64,000 bases of DNA from Actinoalloteichus caeruleus DSM 43889 (lineage in GTDB: Bacteria; Actinomycetota; Actinomycetes; Mycobacteriales; Pseudonocardiaceae), in assembly GCF_000429185.2 (NCBI RefSeq), contig NZ_AUBJ02000001.1:3844001-3908000 (forward strand), written 5' to 3'. Below are positions 47,749 to 56,159 of the stretch, piece after piece (positions within the stretch are counted from its first letter, which is position 1; every line of letters starts with the position of its first letter). Both the position numbers and the translations under genes were made by a program. The notes under the pieces were generated by a model, which saw only the letters and a program-made list of their open reading frames with translations, did no database searches and was not told the DNA's origin.

Positions 47749-48621
47749 TCAGTGTAGTGGACGGCCGGCCACGTCTCCGGCGGGGGGCCGTGAGGCGCGA
47801 ACCGGGGCCCGCCCCGCCCCGCGACCGCGGGCGTCCTGCCAGGAGGGCTCGCCGTGGACCTCCAGGACCACCAGTCCGTCGGAGGTCGCGGTCTCCCCTC
47901 GCACCCGGGCCGCCTCCCCCTGCGGTACCTCGCAGCACCGCACCGGTCGCCCATCCCGGAGCAGCGGCATCCGGACAGGGGTCGCCGCCGTGTACGCCAG
48001 GACGGACAGCCCCTCCCCCTCGCCGTCCACGGTCACCAGGCCGGTGCGCAACCACACGAGCCGGTACCGCTCACCCCGGCCCTCGCAGCGGTCGAGCACG
48101 CGAATCTGCTCCCTGGTGGCGAGCCAGACGAAGTGCCGCTCACTGGTTCCGGGGGCCGCCGCGAGGGTGGCTGGTCGCTGTTCGTCGACCACCCGGAACC
48201 CGGAGGCCCACACCGCCGCCAGCCCGCTGCACCTCGCGCGCAGGGCCACCACCGGCCCGGCCAGGCCGAGGGAGGTCCGCAGCCAGCCGATCTTGCCGGG
48301 GCACGCGTTGGAGCCGTAGGTGAGCACCGGGAACCGGGCGGACGTTGGCTCCACGCCCCGGGAGGCCAGCCAGTCGTCGAGGTCGGTCCACGCCGGGCGC
48401 ACCCGCCATCCCGCCGCGGCGCCCGGGTCGCTGGACAACGGGTAGCAGACCCCGTCGGCTGAGACGAAGGAGCAGGGGGGACGAGCACCCGGGTACGGGC
48501 GGGCCGGGAAGTCCGATTCGGCGAACGGTATGTCCACGGTCTCCTCCGAGGCGCCGGAACCGCGATTCGGATCCGGTGCCGACCGGCGGGCCGGGGTCCC
48601 GGCGGAGCGCGGAGCCGACAT
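47749..48621 (-). CDS. Uncharacterised protein, possibly GGCT-like
   Basis: A protein of up to 290 residues, not firmly recognised. FPVLTYGSNACPGKIGWL recalls the YGSN phosphate-/substrate-loop at the start of gamma-glutamylcyclotransferase-like domains, and a later RCEGRGERYRLVWL could hold the acidic residue. The first 30 or so residues are disordered. GTG 48537 (VDIPFAESD) has GAGGAG just upstream and may be the true start; ATG 48621 has none. The C-terminus is Arg/Ala-rich and close to the SRP RNA gene. The GGCT suggestion is tentative. Confidence 0.65.
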   Translation of the reverse strand: MSAPRSAGTPARRSAPDPNRGSGASEETVDIPFAESDFPARPYPGARPPCSFVSADGVCYPLSSDPGAAAGWRVRPAWTDLDDWLASRGVEPTSARFPVLTYGSNACPGKIGWLRTSLGLAGPVVALRARCSGLAAVWASGFRVVDEQRPATLAAAPGTSERHFVWLATREQIRVLDRCEGRGERYRLVWLRTGLVTVDGEGEGLSVLAYTAATPVRMPLLRDGRPVRCCEVPQGEAARVRGETATSDGLVVLEVHGEPSWQDARGRGAGRAPVRASRPPAGDVAGRPLH

Positions 48622-49010
48622 GACGCACCCGAGATGCGGATGGGAGGGGGCGAAGCCGGGGTGACCCCCGTAGGACGAGGTTACGCACGAACACGAAAGG
48701 GGGGCCAGGTCGTGAGCGACCCACCGCCACCGATGTCCTCCCTTCGGGGCACTCGTTCCGTGGCACCGGGTCCACCCCGCCCCGGCCCGGCGTGCGGGGC
48801 CGGTGGACCGGGACCACCGAGGTCACCGAGCGTCGGCGTCTCCTCGCACGGGGAGGGGCCGCCGGCAGGCGGAGCCGGACCCGCGCGGCGCCCGGCGGAC
48901 GGGACGGTGTGCCCGCTCCCCGCCGCGCGCGAGCCGCTCCCCATCCCCGCCCGGGCTCCGCGCACCGCCCTGTCCCGAGGACGGGAACCCCTTCGTGTAA
49001 GCTCTGCGGC
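48622..49010. other. Gap before tRNA-Ser(GGA), no gene seen
   Basis: 389 bp of very GC-rich DNA. Open frames here have neither start signals nor protein character. TAAGCT at about 48998-49003 may be the tRNA -10 element. Confidence 0.5.
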
Positions 49011-49097
49011 GGAGGATTCGCCTAGCGGCCTAGGGCGCACGATTGGAAATCGTGTTGGGGCTCAAACCCCTCACGGGTTCAAATCCCGTATCCTCCG
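49011..49097 (+). tRNA. tRNA-Ser (GGA)
   Basis: An 87-nt type II tRNA. Acceptor arms GGAGGAT/ATCCTCC, discriminator G, anticodon stem CACGA/TCGTG around TTGGAAA (anticodon GGA), a long variable arm (TGGGGCTCAAACCCC) and T-loop GGTTCAAATCC. CCA is not encoded. Confidence 0.96.
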
Positions 49098-49106
49098 CTC
49101 CAGGAA

Positions 49107-49132
49107 GAAACCCCCGGTCACCCGGGGGTTTC
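49107..49132 (+). terminator. Terminator after tRNA-Ser(GGA)
   Basis: An 11-bp perfect stem (49107-49117 with 49122-49132) with a 4-nt loop and a T-containing tail, 9 bp after the tRNA. Confidence 0.85.
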
Positions 49133-49494
49133 TTCGTGTTCGGGGGGCCTCGTGGCCCGCTTCGCGGTGCACCGCCTCCCACCGCAGCCCGCTCGCCCGG
49201 CCGGCTCGCCGTCACGGGGCCGGCTCGGGTGGCTCACCGCCCGGCCTCCGGGACGGTGGGGCCGCTCCCGTCACGTCCGCCCGCGCGGAGCCCCGCCGTT
49301 CGCCGGCGGGCGCATCCGTCGCCCCCACGCGTGCCCGGCGAACGGCGACGGGTCGCCCGGTCGCGTCCGCGTGGGTGCCCCGCGCGCACCCGGCCCTGGT
49401 CGTCGCACGATCCACACCGCTACCGGGACGAGGCGTCGGCGTCGCCCGTCCGGCCCGGAACCGGGCGATCCGCCGGTTCCGGGCCTGGTCGTGG
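49133..49494. other. Gap between tRNA-Ser terminator and nuclease gene
   Basis: 362 bp, extremely GC-rich, with no gene or RNA recognised. A GC-rich inverted pair around 49459-49487 (CGGAACCGGG...CCGGTTCCGG type) may be the nuclease terminator. Confidence 0.5.
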
Positions 49495-52260
49495 TCAGCT
49501 CGTCGTCCCGGTCCCTTCGGAGTCCGGGGAGTTCGCCTCGCCGCGCTGGCGTCGGGCGAAGTACGCGGCGGCCCCGCCCACGGCGAGCAGGATGACCGCG
49601 CCGGTGATCAGGGGGAGCACCCCGCTGAGGCCCGTGCGCGCGAGGTCGTCGCCACCCGCGGCGGGGGGAGGCCCGTCCCGGTGGTCGCCGGCCCCGCCAC
49701 CGGGTTGGTCGGGCCGCTCCGGCGACCTGGTGTCACCGCCCTCGCCCGGCGGCCGTCCGCCGCCGTAGTACCGCGCGTCCTCGGCCTCGTCCACCGCCGG
49801 GTCGCCGGACAGCGGTCGGAACGCCACGACCTGGGGATCGTGGTCGCTGGCCTGGTCGGCGAACTCGGCGTTGACCCGGACGGGCTGGTAGTCGGCACGG
49901 TGCGCCAACGCCCCGGCCACCAGGATGTGGTCCAGGGACTGCGAGTTCCCATCGAACACGTACCCGTAGCGTTCGGTGGGCGGGAGGTCCACCAGGGGGT
50001 TGTGCAGGCGCCCGCCCTGCGTGAGGGTGGTCAGGACGGGGGAGAACTGGAAGTCGTTGAGATCCCCCACCACCAACAGGTTCGCGGAGGGGTCCTTCGC
50101 GTGGAGCGCGTCGCCGAACTGGCGCACCAACGCCGCCTGTTCCAACCGCTGGATCTCGGAGGTCCGGTTCGGGGGCTGGTAACGGCCGTGCAGCGACTGG
50201 TCCCCGCCCTTGGAGTTGAAGTGGTTGGCGACCACGAACACGTCCCGGTCCTCGAAACGGAACTGACCGACCAGGGGCTTGCGGCTGCTGTCCCAGGCCG
50301 GGCTGTCCGGAGCGATCCGGCCCGGTGAGACGGAGAGCCGTGCGGCGCCGTCGGCGTCGGACTCTATTCGGACAGCCGTCGTGGCGTCCCCGCCGGGGGT
50401 GTCCACGAAGGACACGCGCTCCGGGTTGAACAGGAAGGCGTTGCGGATGTTCCCACCGGGTTGGCCGCCGTCCTCCTTGTCCTCGGGGTTGATCTGCCGC
50501 CACTCGTATCCCGGGCCGCCGGCGGCGCGGATGGCCTCGACGAACTGGTCGAGGGTCCGGTCGGCGTCCACCACGCCGTCGTCCGTCGGTCCGGTGTTGT
50601 CCTGGATCTCCTCCAAGGCGACGATGTCAGGCCCGTCCAGGTACTCGGCGACTCCCGTGGCGAGTCGGTCGAACTTCGTCTGGTCGTCCGAGGGGGACAG
50701 GTTCTCCACGTTGTAGGTCGCGACCGTGAGCTCCCAGTCCCGAGCCGGGCGCACCGCGTCCCGGGTGAGCCCGTTGTCGACGTGCTGGCCCAGGGTGGTG
50801 GCCCTGATCAGGTAGCCGCCGTACTGGGAGTACCAGAGCGGCCCCTGGGTCGTCCCACGCAGTTCGTCCCCGACGTTGGCGATGGGGAACGGCCGTTCCG
50901 AGAAGGGGATGAGCGACTCGATCTTGAGCCGACCGGTGTTGGAGTCGCCGTACCCCTGGTACACCGTCCCGCCCCTGGCACTGCGGTTCTGGGCCGGCTT
51001 GGTCGTCACCCACAGCGCGTTGTAGGCGTCGGTTGGGCCGACCACCGGCGCGTCGTCGACGCGCAGCAGCATGCCCTCACGGGAGGCGTAGTAGTCGAGG
51101 GCGTAGCGCTCGGGGTCCAGCTCCAGGTCCTCGATGCTGCCCCCGGAGGCGTCGGGGGCGAGCGTGGTCGGCACGGTGCTCGGCGTGACCAGCTCGGCCT
51201 CCGGCAGACCGTTGCCGCTGGAGACGACCTCCCAGGAGGCACGTTCCAGTTGGGTGAGCGACTGGTTGGCGCTGGACGCGCCGCCCTGCCGGTACTGCAC
51301 GACGGTTCCGCTCACCAGGACCTCGTCCCCGACCGCCAGATCCGGGGTGCGGTCGGAGGTGAAGACGAAGAGCGCCTCGCTCGTCCTGGGGTCGCCGTCG
51401 GGCTCGGGGTCCTGGAACCAGAACCCCCGGGCGGAGCCGAAGGCGTTCACCGCCGTGACGATGCCGGGAACACCGCTGACCTGACTGCCGGTGTGCGGGG
51501 AGACCCGCGTGGTGCCCTGGATGTCGTGGATGCGGAGCTCACCGGGCTCACCGGGCTCACCCGGCGGGTTCCCCGGTTCCCCTGGCGGCCCGGGGGTCTC
51601 CCCTGAGGCGTTGACCGGGTTCGGCTCGCCGGCGGTGAAGTCGGCCGCGTTGTCCCGGGTGTCGGTGAGGTCACCGTCCCTGGCCACCGACCTCGTGTTG
51701 CTCGCCCCGCGCGCCGGCTCGCCGTTGCGGACGACCGCGTCGCCGTAACCGACGAGATCCACGATGCGGGCGTCGGCCGCGCAGTCCGCCGGGGTGAGGC
51801 AGTCCAGTCTCTCCGTGCCGTTCACGAGGGCGATGGTGCCGGCGGTGGCGGACATCGCGATGTCGCCGCGCGCGTCGGGGGTGGGCAGCTCGACGGAGCC
51901 GGAGTTGCCCCTGGCCTGGCTCACGAGGAAGTGGCCGCCGGCGGGGATCTCCCCGACGAGCGGGGTGTGCTGCCACTGGCTGGTGGGACGCGGAGTGCCG
52001 GGGAGGTACTGGACGGACCAGCCGTCCACCGTGACCGGGTGGTCCCCCGGGTTGCCGAGTTCGACGAAGTCGGTGGTGAGTGTCGCGCCGGAGTTGCCGC
52101 CACCGCCGTACACCTCGGAGATCAGCGCGCCGGCGGGGGCCGGTTCCTCGGCCGCGCGCGCGAGGGGTTCGGTCGGCAACGTGGCCAGCCCCGCCCCGGC
52201 GACGAGCGCCGTGAGCGCGGCGACCGCGCGTCTCGGCGCCGGTAAGGATGGGAAAGTCAC
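49495..52260 (-). CDS. Wall-anchored ExeM/NucH-type extracellular endonuclease
   Basis: A 921-residue secreted nuclease. Signal peptide (residues 1-36, ending ARAAE), then a lamin-tail domain (ALISEVYGGGGNSGATLTTDFVELGN) about 42-200, a Gly-Pro-Glu linker (about 215-240), an OB-like domain, and an endonuclease/exonuclease/phosphatase domain from about 515 (TVATYNVENLSP, DIVALEEIQDN, NHFNSKGGDQS, VVGDLNDF, ASDHDPQVVAF holding metal and catalytic residues). The C-terminus is a sorting signal: LARTG at 873-877, a hydrophobic helix and RRQRG, the LAXTG class used by sortase E. It probably degrades extracellular DNA at the cell surface. No sortase gene is in the window. Confidence 0.92.
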   Translation of the reverse strand: MTFPSLPAPRRAVAALTALVAGAGLATLPTEPLARAAEEPAPAGALISEVYGGGGNSGATLTTDFVELGNPGDHPVTVDGWSVQYLPGTPRPTSQWQHTPLVGEIPAGGHFLVSQARGNSGSVELPTPDARGDIAMSATAGTIALVNGTERLDCLTPADCAADARIVDLVGYGDAVVRNGEPARGASNTRSVARDGDLTDTRDNAADFTAGEPNPVNASGETPGPPGEPGNPPGEPGEPGELRIHDIQGTTRVSPHTGSQVSGVPGIVTAVNAFGSARGFWFQDPEPDGDPRTSEALFVFTSDRTPDLAVGDEVLVSGTVVQYRQGGASSANQSLTQLERASWEVVSSGNGLPEAELVTPSTVPTTLAPDASGGSIEDLELDPERYALDYYASREGMLLRVDDAPVVGPTDAYNALWVTTKPAQNRSARGGTVYQGYGDSNTGRLKIESLIPFSERPFPIANVGDELRGTTQGPLWYSQYGGYLIRATTLGQHVDNGLTRDAVRPARDWELTVATYNVENLSPSDDQTKFDRLATGVAEYLDGPDIVALEEIQDNTGPTDDGVVDADRTLDQFVEAIRAAGGPGYEWRQINPEDKEDGGQPGGNIRNAFLFNPERVSFVDTPGGDATTAVRIESDADGAARLSVSPGRIAPDSPAWDSSRKPLVGQFRFEDRDVFVVANHFNSKGGDQSLHGRYQPPNRTSEIQRLEQAALVRQFGDALHAKDPSANLLVVGDLNDFQFSPVLTTLTQGGRLHNPLVDLPPTERYGYVFDGNSQSLDHILVAGALAHRADYQPVRVNAEFADQASDHDPQVVAFRPLSGDPAVDEAEDARYYGGGRPPGEGGDTRSPERPDQPGGGAGDHRDGPPPAAGGDDLARTGLSGVLPLITGAVILLAVGGAAAYFARRQRGEANSPDSEGTGTTS

Positions 52261-52520
52261 TCGTCCTCCAACATCGGATGCGTTCGTGCATCCTCACCCG
52301 GACGAGTTAACTGCGGGAAGACGGCATGGAAAGGTCGTTGGCGGGTCGAGGCCCTCGGGTCCGGGGGACGACCGTCCTGGACGGAGCCGACGGCCGTTCC
52401 GGGCGCTCCTGAGGGGACGGACGGCGCGGGTAGCGGGCGCGCTCCCCCGCCCGTTCCGCGAAGCCGCAGTGGCCGGCGGGGCCGAGCGGCGGGCGGCCGG
52501 GGTCGGCGCGGGTCAGGGCG

Positions 52521-53171
52521 TCAGAAGCGGGCCACGACCTGGTTGTCCTCGACGAGGACCTCGTAGTCGACCGGGTCGGTTCCCGGCCCCGCCGGCAGGG
52601 CGATCGTGAGCTCCACCGTCCCGTGGGACGCGTCGTTGACCACGACACCCCGCACCCACGGCAACTCGTACCCCCTCGGGCCGAGGGTGCCGGTCACCGG
52701 AGCGGCGACGTAGACGTGCAGGAACTGGGTCCGCCCGTCGGCCGCCATGCCCGGGACCGGCTCCGCTGAGCCGCCCCAGAGCGGCGGTTCCGCGTCGAGC
52801 TGGTGTCCGATGACCTCGGGCACCGCCGTCCGGAACGCGAGCACCACCTGGTCGCAGCCGTTCTCGCTGACGACCTGGAACTCGTGGGTGCGCGGTACCT
52901 CCACCCGGGGCACCGGGTGGGTGTCGCAGCCGGCGGTGGGTGCTCCGGCACCGGGTGGCACGGGGTCCACCGAGCCGTTCCCCGTCGGGGCGGATGTCCC
53001 CGGCGGCTCGGTCGTCATGGTGGGGTGCGGGGTGGGTTCGACCTCGTCCGGCGTCGTCGTTCCCGCCGTGGGCGCCGGGCCCTCGGACGGGACGACGTCC
53101 TCCTCCGTCCCACAGGAGACGATCAGCAGGGCGGACAGGACGAGCACGGACAGACCGCGGGTGACGGACAT
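52521..53171 (-). CDS. AMIN-like domain lipoprotein
   Basis: A 216-residue secreted lipoprotein. The signal peptide (MSVTRGLSVLVLSALLIV) ends in an SCG lipobox with Cys20. A Thr/Pro-rich linker of about 60 residues leads to a beta-rich domain (EFQVVSENGCDQVVLAFRTAVPEVIGHQL, TQFLHVYVAAPVTG) like the AMIN-like domain of actinobacterial lipoproteins; the cysteines CDTH and GCDQ may pair. AMIN domains in general target peptidoglycan. Function here is not known. ATG 53171 has GAGGTGGG upstream. Confidence 0.82.
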   Translation of the reverse strand: MSVTRGLSVLVLSALLIVSCGTEEDVVPSEGPAPTAGTTTPDEVEPTPHPTMTTEPPGTSAPTGNGSVDPVPPGAGAPTAGCDTHPVPRVEVPRTHEFQVVSENGCDQVVLAFRTAVPEVIGHQLDAEPPLWGGSAEPVPGMAADGRTQFLHVYVAAPVTGTLGPRGYELPWVRGVVVNDASHGTVELTIALPAGPGTDPVDYEVLVEDNQVVARF

Positions 53172-53644
53172 CAACGCCCACCTCACTTCGGTGCGGACAC
53201 CGCCGGCGCGCACGCGGTGTTGGGTGTCCGGTGTGGACCGGCCGGGGTTCGCCGCCGGCACCGGTACCGGTCCGCGTCCACGCGGCCGTTCGCCTTCGGA
53301 ACTCCCAGGTGACCCGTGGAGGAACGGCCTCCCTGGTGCCGGGCCGCCGCCGTGTCCTTCCGTGCGGGGCCCGTGTCGATCGCTCCCCCGTGCAGACTCC
53401 CACGTCGCCGCGGCGGGGGCATACCGCCCAACAGGTGGCCGCCGGCCCTCCACCAGGTGATCCTCCGGTCGTCCTGCCGGGCGCCGGCTCGGGACGCGGG
53501 TTCGGAGGGCGTGGCCGGACCGTTCAGCCCCCTCCCACCTCGCAGGGACCTCGCGGTCGTGGCGCCATCAGGCCGTTGGCCGGGCCGGGGCCGAGGACGG
53601 CGCCGAGGACGGGGAACGGAGGGGCAGCACCTCCGGACACGCGA
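53172..53644. other. 473-bp gap without a supportable gene
   Basis: Overlapping frames on both strands are Arg/Pro-rich shadows. Nothing recognisable apart from the lipoprotein's own promoter zone close to 53172-53250. Confidence 0.5.
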
Positions 53645-53680
53645 AACGCCGGTCCACTTCGAACGTGGTGGACCGGCGTT
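53645..53680 (-). terminator. Terminator after tRNA-Ser(CGA)
   Basis: A 13-bp perfect stem (53645-53657 with 53668-53680) located 12 bp past the tRNA 3' end on the minus strand. Confidence 0.85.
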
Positions 53681-53692
53681 CTCGCTGGTTGC

Positions 53693-53782
53693 TGGCGGTA
53701 GCGGTGGGATTCGAACCCACGGTGGGCTTGCACCCACACACGCTTTCGAGGCGTGCTCCTTAGGCCGCTCGGACACGCTACC
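53693..53782 (-). tRNA. tRNA-Ser (CGA)
   Basis: A type II tRNA of 87 nt plus an encoded 3' CCA (53693-53695). Acceptor arms GGTAGCG/CGCTACC, discriminator G, anticodon stem CACGC/GCGTG around CTCGAAA (anticodon CGA), long variable arm and T-loop GGTTCGAATCC. Confidence 0.96.
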
Positions 53783-53898
53783 GTGACGAAGGATATCCGA
53801 TTGCCGTTCCCACCCGAACGCCCCCCTCCCCTGGCGGCGGTGGGGCGGTCCCACCACGCCTCGCGAGTGGTCCACGGGACCACTCGGGCCGGGAGGGA

Positions 53899-54495
53899 TC
53901 AGCGCCAGGCTCGCATCACGACGGCCAGTCGCGTCCTGGCCCGGGCGAGGCGTCCCCGGACGGCCTGCTCGGACGCGCCGACCACGGCGGCGATCTCGGC
54001 GTGCGACACCCCGCCCACCTCGGCCATCAGCCAGACCGCCCGTTGCGGCGAGGGCAGCGTCTCCACCGCCCGGTAGAGGGCGTCGACCCCCGCCGAAGCG
54101 GTCGCGGCCCGCTCCGGGTGGAACCGACCATCCACCTGGGCGGTGGCGATGGCCGTGGTCCCGGACTCCGGGATCGTGGCCAGCGGGTCGGTGCGCCGGT
54201 CACGCCGCTTGCGCAGGATCGCCAGGCACTGCCGGTGAGCGATGCGGAACAGCCACGTGCGCACCGCACCCGGGTCGGCCAGCTCACCGACCCGGCACCA
54301 GACCGTCGCGAAGACGTCCTGCGTGACGTCCTCCGCCTCGCCGCGATCACCCAACATCCGGAGGGCCATCCTCGACACGCGGCCCGAGTAGCGTCGCACC
54401 AGGATCTCGAAGGCGTCGGCGTCCCGACCCGCGATGCGGAGCGCCAGGGCGGCGTCCTCGACCTCGTCGGCACAGTCGTTCCACGCCTCGGTCAT
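53899..54495 (-). CDS. ECF-type RNA polymerase sigma factor
   Basis: A 198-residue sigma-70 family ECF factor. Region 2 (about residues 25-95) includes DAFEILVRRYSGRVSRMALRML, EAEDVTQDVFATVW and RTWLFRIAHRQCLAILRKRRD. Region 4 (about 140-195) includes LPSPQRAVWLMAEVGGVSHAEIA and GASEQAVRGRLARARTRL. ATG 54495 follows GGGGG; the upstream frame is not coding. No anti-sigma or zinc-finger partner gene is adjacent, so the control mode is unclear. The gene lies between tRNA-Ser and csbD, both on the same strand. Confidence 0.92.
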   Translation of the reverse strand: MTEAWNDCADEVEDAALALRIAGRDADAFEILVRRYSGRVSRMALRMLGDRGEAEDVTQDVFATVWCRVGELADPGAVRTWLFRIAHRQCLAILRKRRDRRTDPLATIPESGTTAIATAQVDGRFHPERAATASAGVDALYRAVETLPSPQRAVWLMAEVGGVSHAEIAAVVGASEQAVRGRLARARTRLAVVMRAWR

Positions 54496-54728
54496 CCACA
54501 CCCCCGCAGACGATGGCGCCCAGCCGGGCCCTGCTCGTTCGCCGCCCACCCCGCCGGGCCCACACACGAGCGATGGGCCCGCCCCTGGGGGACGGGCCCA
54601 TCGTGGCAGCGTTCGCGCTGGTTCGCCGTTCGAGCGGGGCGGGCGGGCGGCTCCGTCGGCCATCGGCCGGGGCCGCACGACAAGCGGTCGGTCGTCGACC
54701 CGTTCCCGTTCATCCGTCGAGACGAACC

Positions 54729-54941
54729 TCAGTCGTTCCCGCCGAACTTCTTCTTGGCGTCGTCCACCGCACCAGCGGCGCGGTCCTTGGCGTCCTCCCC
54801 GGTCTTCTTCACCTGACCGGACAGTTTGTCCTTCTTGCCGGAGTTTTCCACTTCCTCGTTGTCGGTCGCCCGACCGAGGGCCTCCTTCGCCTTGCCCGCC
54901 AGCTCCTGGGCTCCGTGCTTGGCCTTGTCGAAGACGCTCAT
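54729..54941 (-). CDS. CsbD-family stress protein
   Basis: A 70-residue, highly charged CsbD-like protein. KAKHGAQELAGKAKEALGRATDNEE and DKLSGQVKKTGEDAKDRAAGAVDDAKKKF are two copies of the family's helical repeat. ATG 54941 has GGAGGGAGAG close upstream, which decides it against the longer frame. Such proteins are strongly induced in general stress and are largely disordered; the precise role is not known. A sigma factor gene follows 230 bp downstream. Confidence 0.9.
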   Translation of the reverse strand: MSVFDKAKHGAQELAGKAKEALGRATDNEEVENSGKKDKLSGQVKKTGEDAKDRAAGAVDDAKKKFGGND

Positions 54942-55106
54942 GGAACTCTCCCTCCTGGAGTCGCGGCCCCTCCCGCACGTCGTCGCGTCGAAGTGAGGCG
55001 GCTCCCCCTTACCACGGGGCACACCGTTGGCTTCCCCGTTCGTGGCGTCGCTCTCTGACCTGAGGATGCCCACCGCCCCACCCGCCACACCTAGCTGTGG
55101 CCCAGG

Positions 55107-55595
55107 TCACACATCATCGCCACGGTGCTCGCGGAAGAAGTCGTCCAACAACCGCGCGCACTCCGCCGCCAGCACCCCGCCGACGACCTCCGTCCGGTGC
55201 GGCACCCGCGGGTCCCGCACCACGTCCCACAGCGACCCCACCGCGCCGGTCTTCGGTTCCCACGCCCCGAACACCACCCGCGAGACCCTGGCCAGCACCG
55301 CGGCCCCGGCGCACATCGCGCACGGTTCGACGGTGACCCCGAGCGTGCACCCCGTCAGCCGCCACCCGTCGCCGTGCACGGCCGCCGCCCGCCGCAACGC
55401 GAGGACCTCGGCGTGCGCGGTGGGATCGCCGAGTTCCTCCCTCGCGTTGTGCGCGGTGGCCAGCACCCGCCCAGTGGGATCGAGGACGACGGCGCCGATG
55501 GGCACGTCGCCGGCGGCCTCCGCGCGGAGGGCCTCGGCCATCGCCGCCCTGACCAGCTCCTCGTCGGCAGGGCGGGTGAAGGGTCTAGGGAACAC
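55107..55595 (-). CDS. tadA: tRNA-specific adenosine deaminase TadA
   Basis: A 162-residue zinc deaminase converting A34 to inosine in tRNA-Arg(ACG). The zinc/catalytic motif is HAEV (His61, Glu63) and PCAMC (Cys92, Cys95). The substrate, tRNA-Arg(ACG), is encoded at 62584 in this same window. GTG 55595 overlaps by 11 bp the end of the upstream tadA-associated gene, so the two are translated together. Confidence 0.95.
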   Translation of the reverse strand: MFPRPFTRPADEELVRAAMAEALRAEAAGDVPIGAVVLDPTGRVLATAHNAREELGDPTAHAEVLALRRAAAVHGDGWRLTGCTLGVTVEPCAMCAGAAVLARVSRVVFGAWEPKTGAVGSLWDVVRDPRVPHRTEVVGGVLAAECARLLDDFFREHRGDDV

Positions 55596-56076
55596 GGTCG
55601 AGGTCGGCCATCACCGCGTCGTACTGGTCGGCGAAACCGCACCGTTGGGCGATGATCCGCAACTGCTCCTCGGGGTAGCGGTCCTCCTCGACCACCACCA
55701 CCATCTCACCGGAGGGCATCCCGAGATCGGCGAGGAGGCCGAGGTCGCCCTCGGGCCACATCTCGTCGTCGTCCTCGTCGGGCGGGTCGATGCGCAACAG
55801 GTCCAGCACGTCCGCCGCGACGTCGTAGTAGAGAGCGGCGGCCGAGTCGGAGAGCAGGAGGTCCACTCCGCCCGGGCCGGGTCGAACGATCAGGAAGAAT
55901 TCGTCGTCGACGTTGAGCAGCCCGAAGACCGCCCCCGTCGACCGCGTGGCACGCAGCTCGGTGATGGCCCTGTCCAGATCCGACAGCGCCCCGTCGGACA
56001 TCCGCCGACACCGCCACTGGCCGTCCTCCCTGAGCACGGCCAACGCCACACCCGAGAGCGGCTCCTCGACCTCCAT
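55585..56076 (-). CDS. tRNA adenosine deaminase-associated protein
   Basis: A 163-residue acidic protein regularly found before tadA in actinobacteria (Rv3753c type). The core GLLNVDDEFFLIVRPGPGGVDLLLSDSAAALYYDVAADVLDLL and an acidic stretch (DPPDEDDDEMWPEGDLG) are typical. The role is unknown, perhaps support of the deaminase. ATG 56076 is preferred; the longer frame upstream is non-coding. The gene is divergent from tyrA and overlaps tadA. Confidence 0.92.
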   Translation of the reverse strand: MEVEEPLSGVALAVLREDGQWRCRRMSDGALSDLDRAITELRATRSTGAVFGLLNVDDEFFLIVRPGPGGVDLLLSDSAAALYYDVAADVLDLLRIDPPDEDDDEMWPEGDLGLLADLGMPSGEMVVVVEEDRYPEEQLRIIAQRCGFADQYDAVMADLDRVP

Positions 56077-56159
56077 GTCCCCACGGTATTCCCTTCGGCC
56101 CGTCGCCGTCGCACCGTTCACCTGAACACGACGCCGGGCAGGTGACCGACAATGATCGG

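Noticed and set aside
44659-47757. 1032-codon plus-strand frame opposite ybaB and dnaX
   Set aside because: Long only because of GC bias; crosses the SRP RNA and two genes.
53693-53782. tRNA-Ser as integration site of a mobile element
   Set aside because: No integrase, no duplicated tRNA end and no compositional island beside it.
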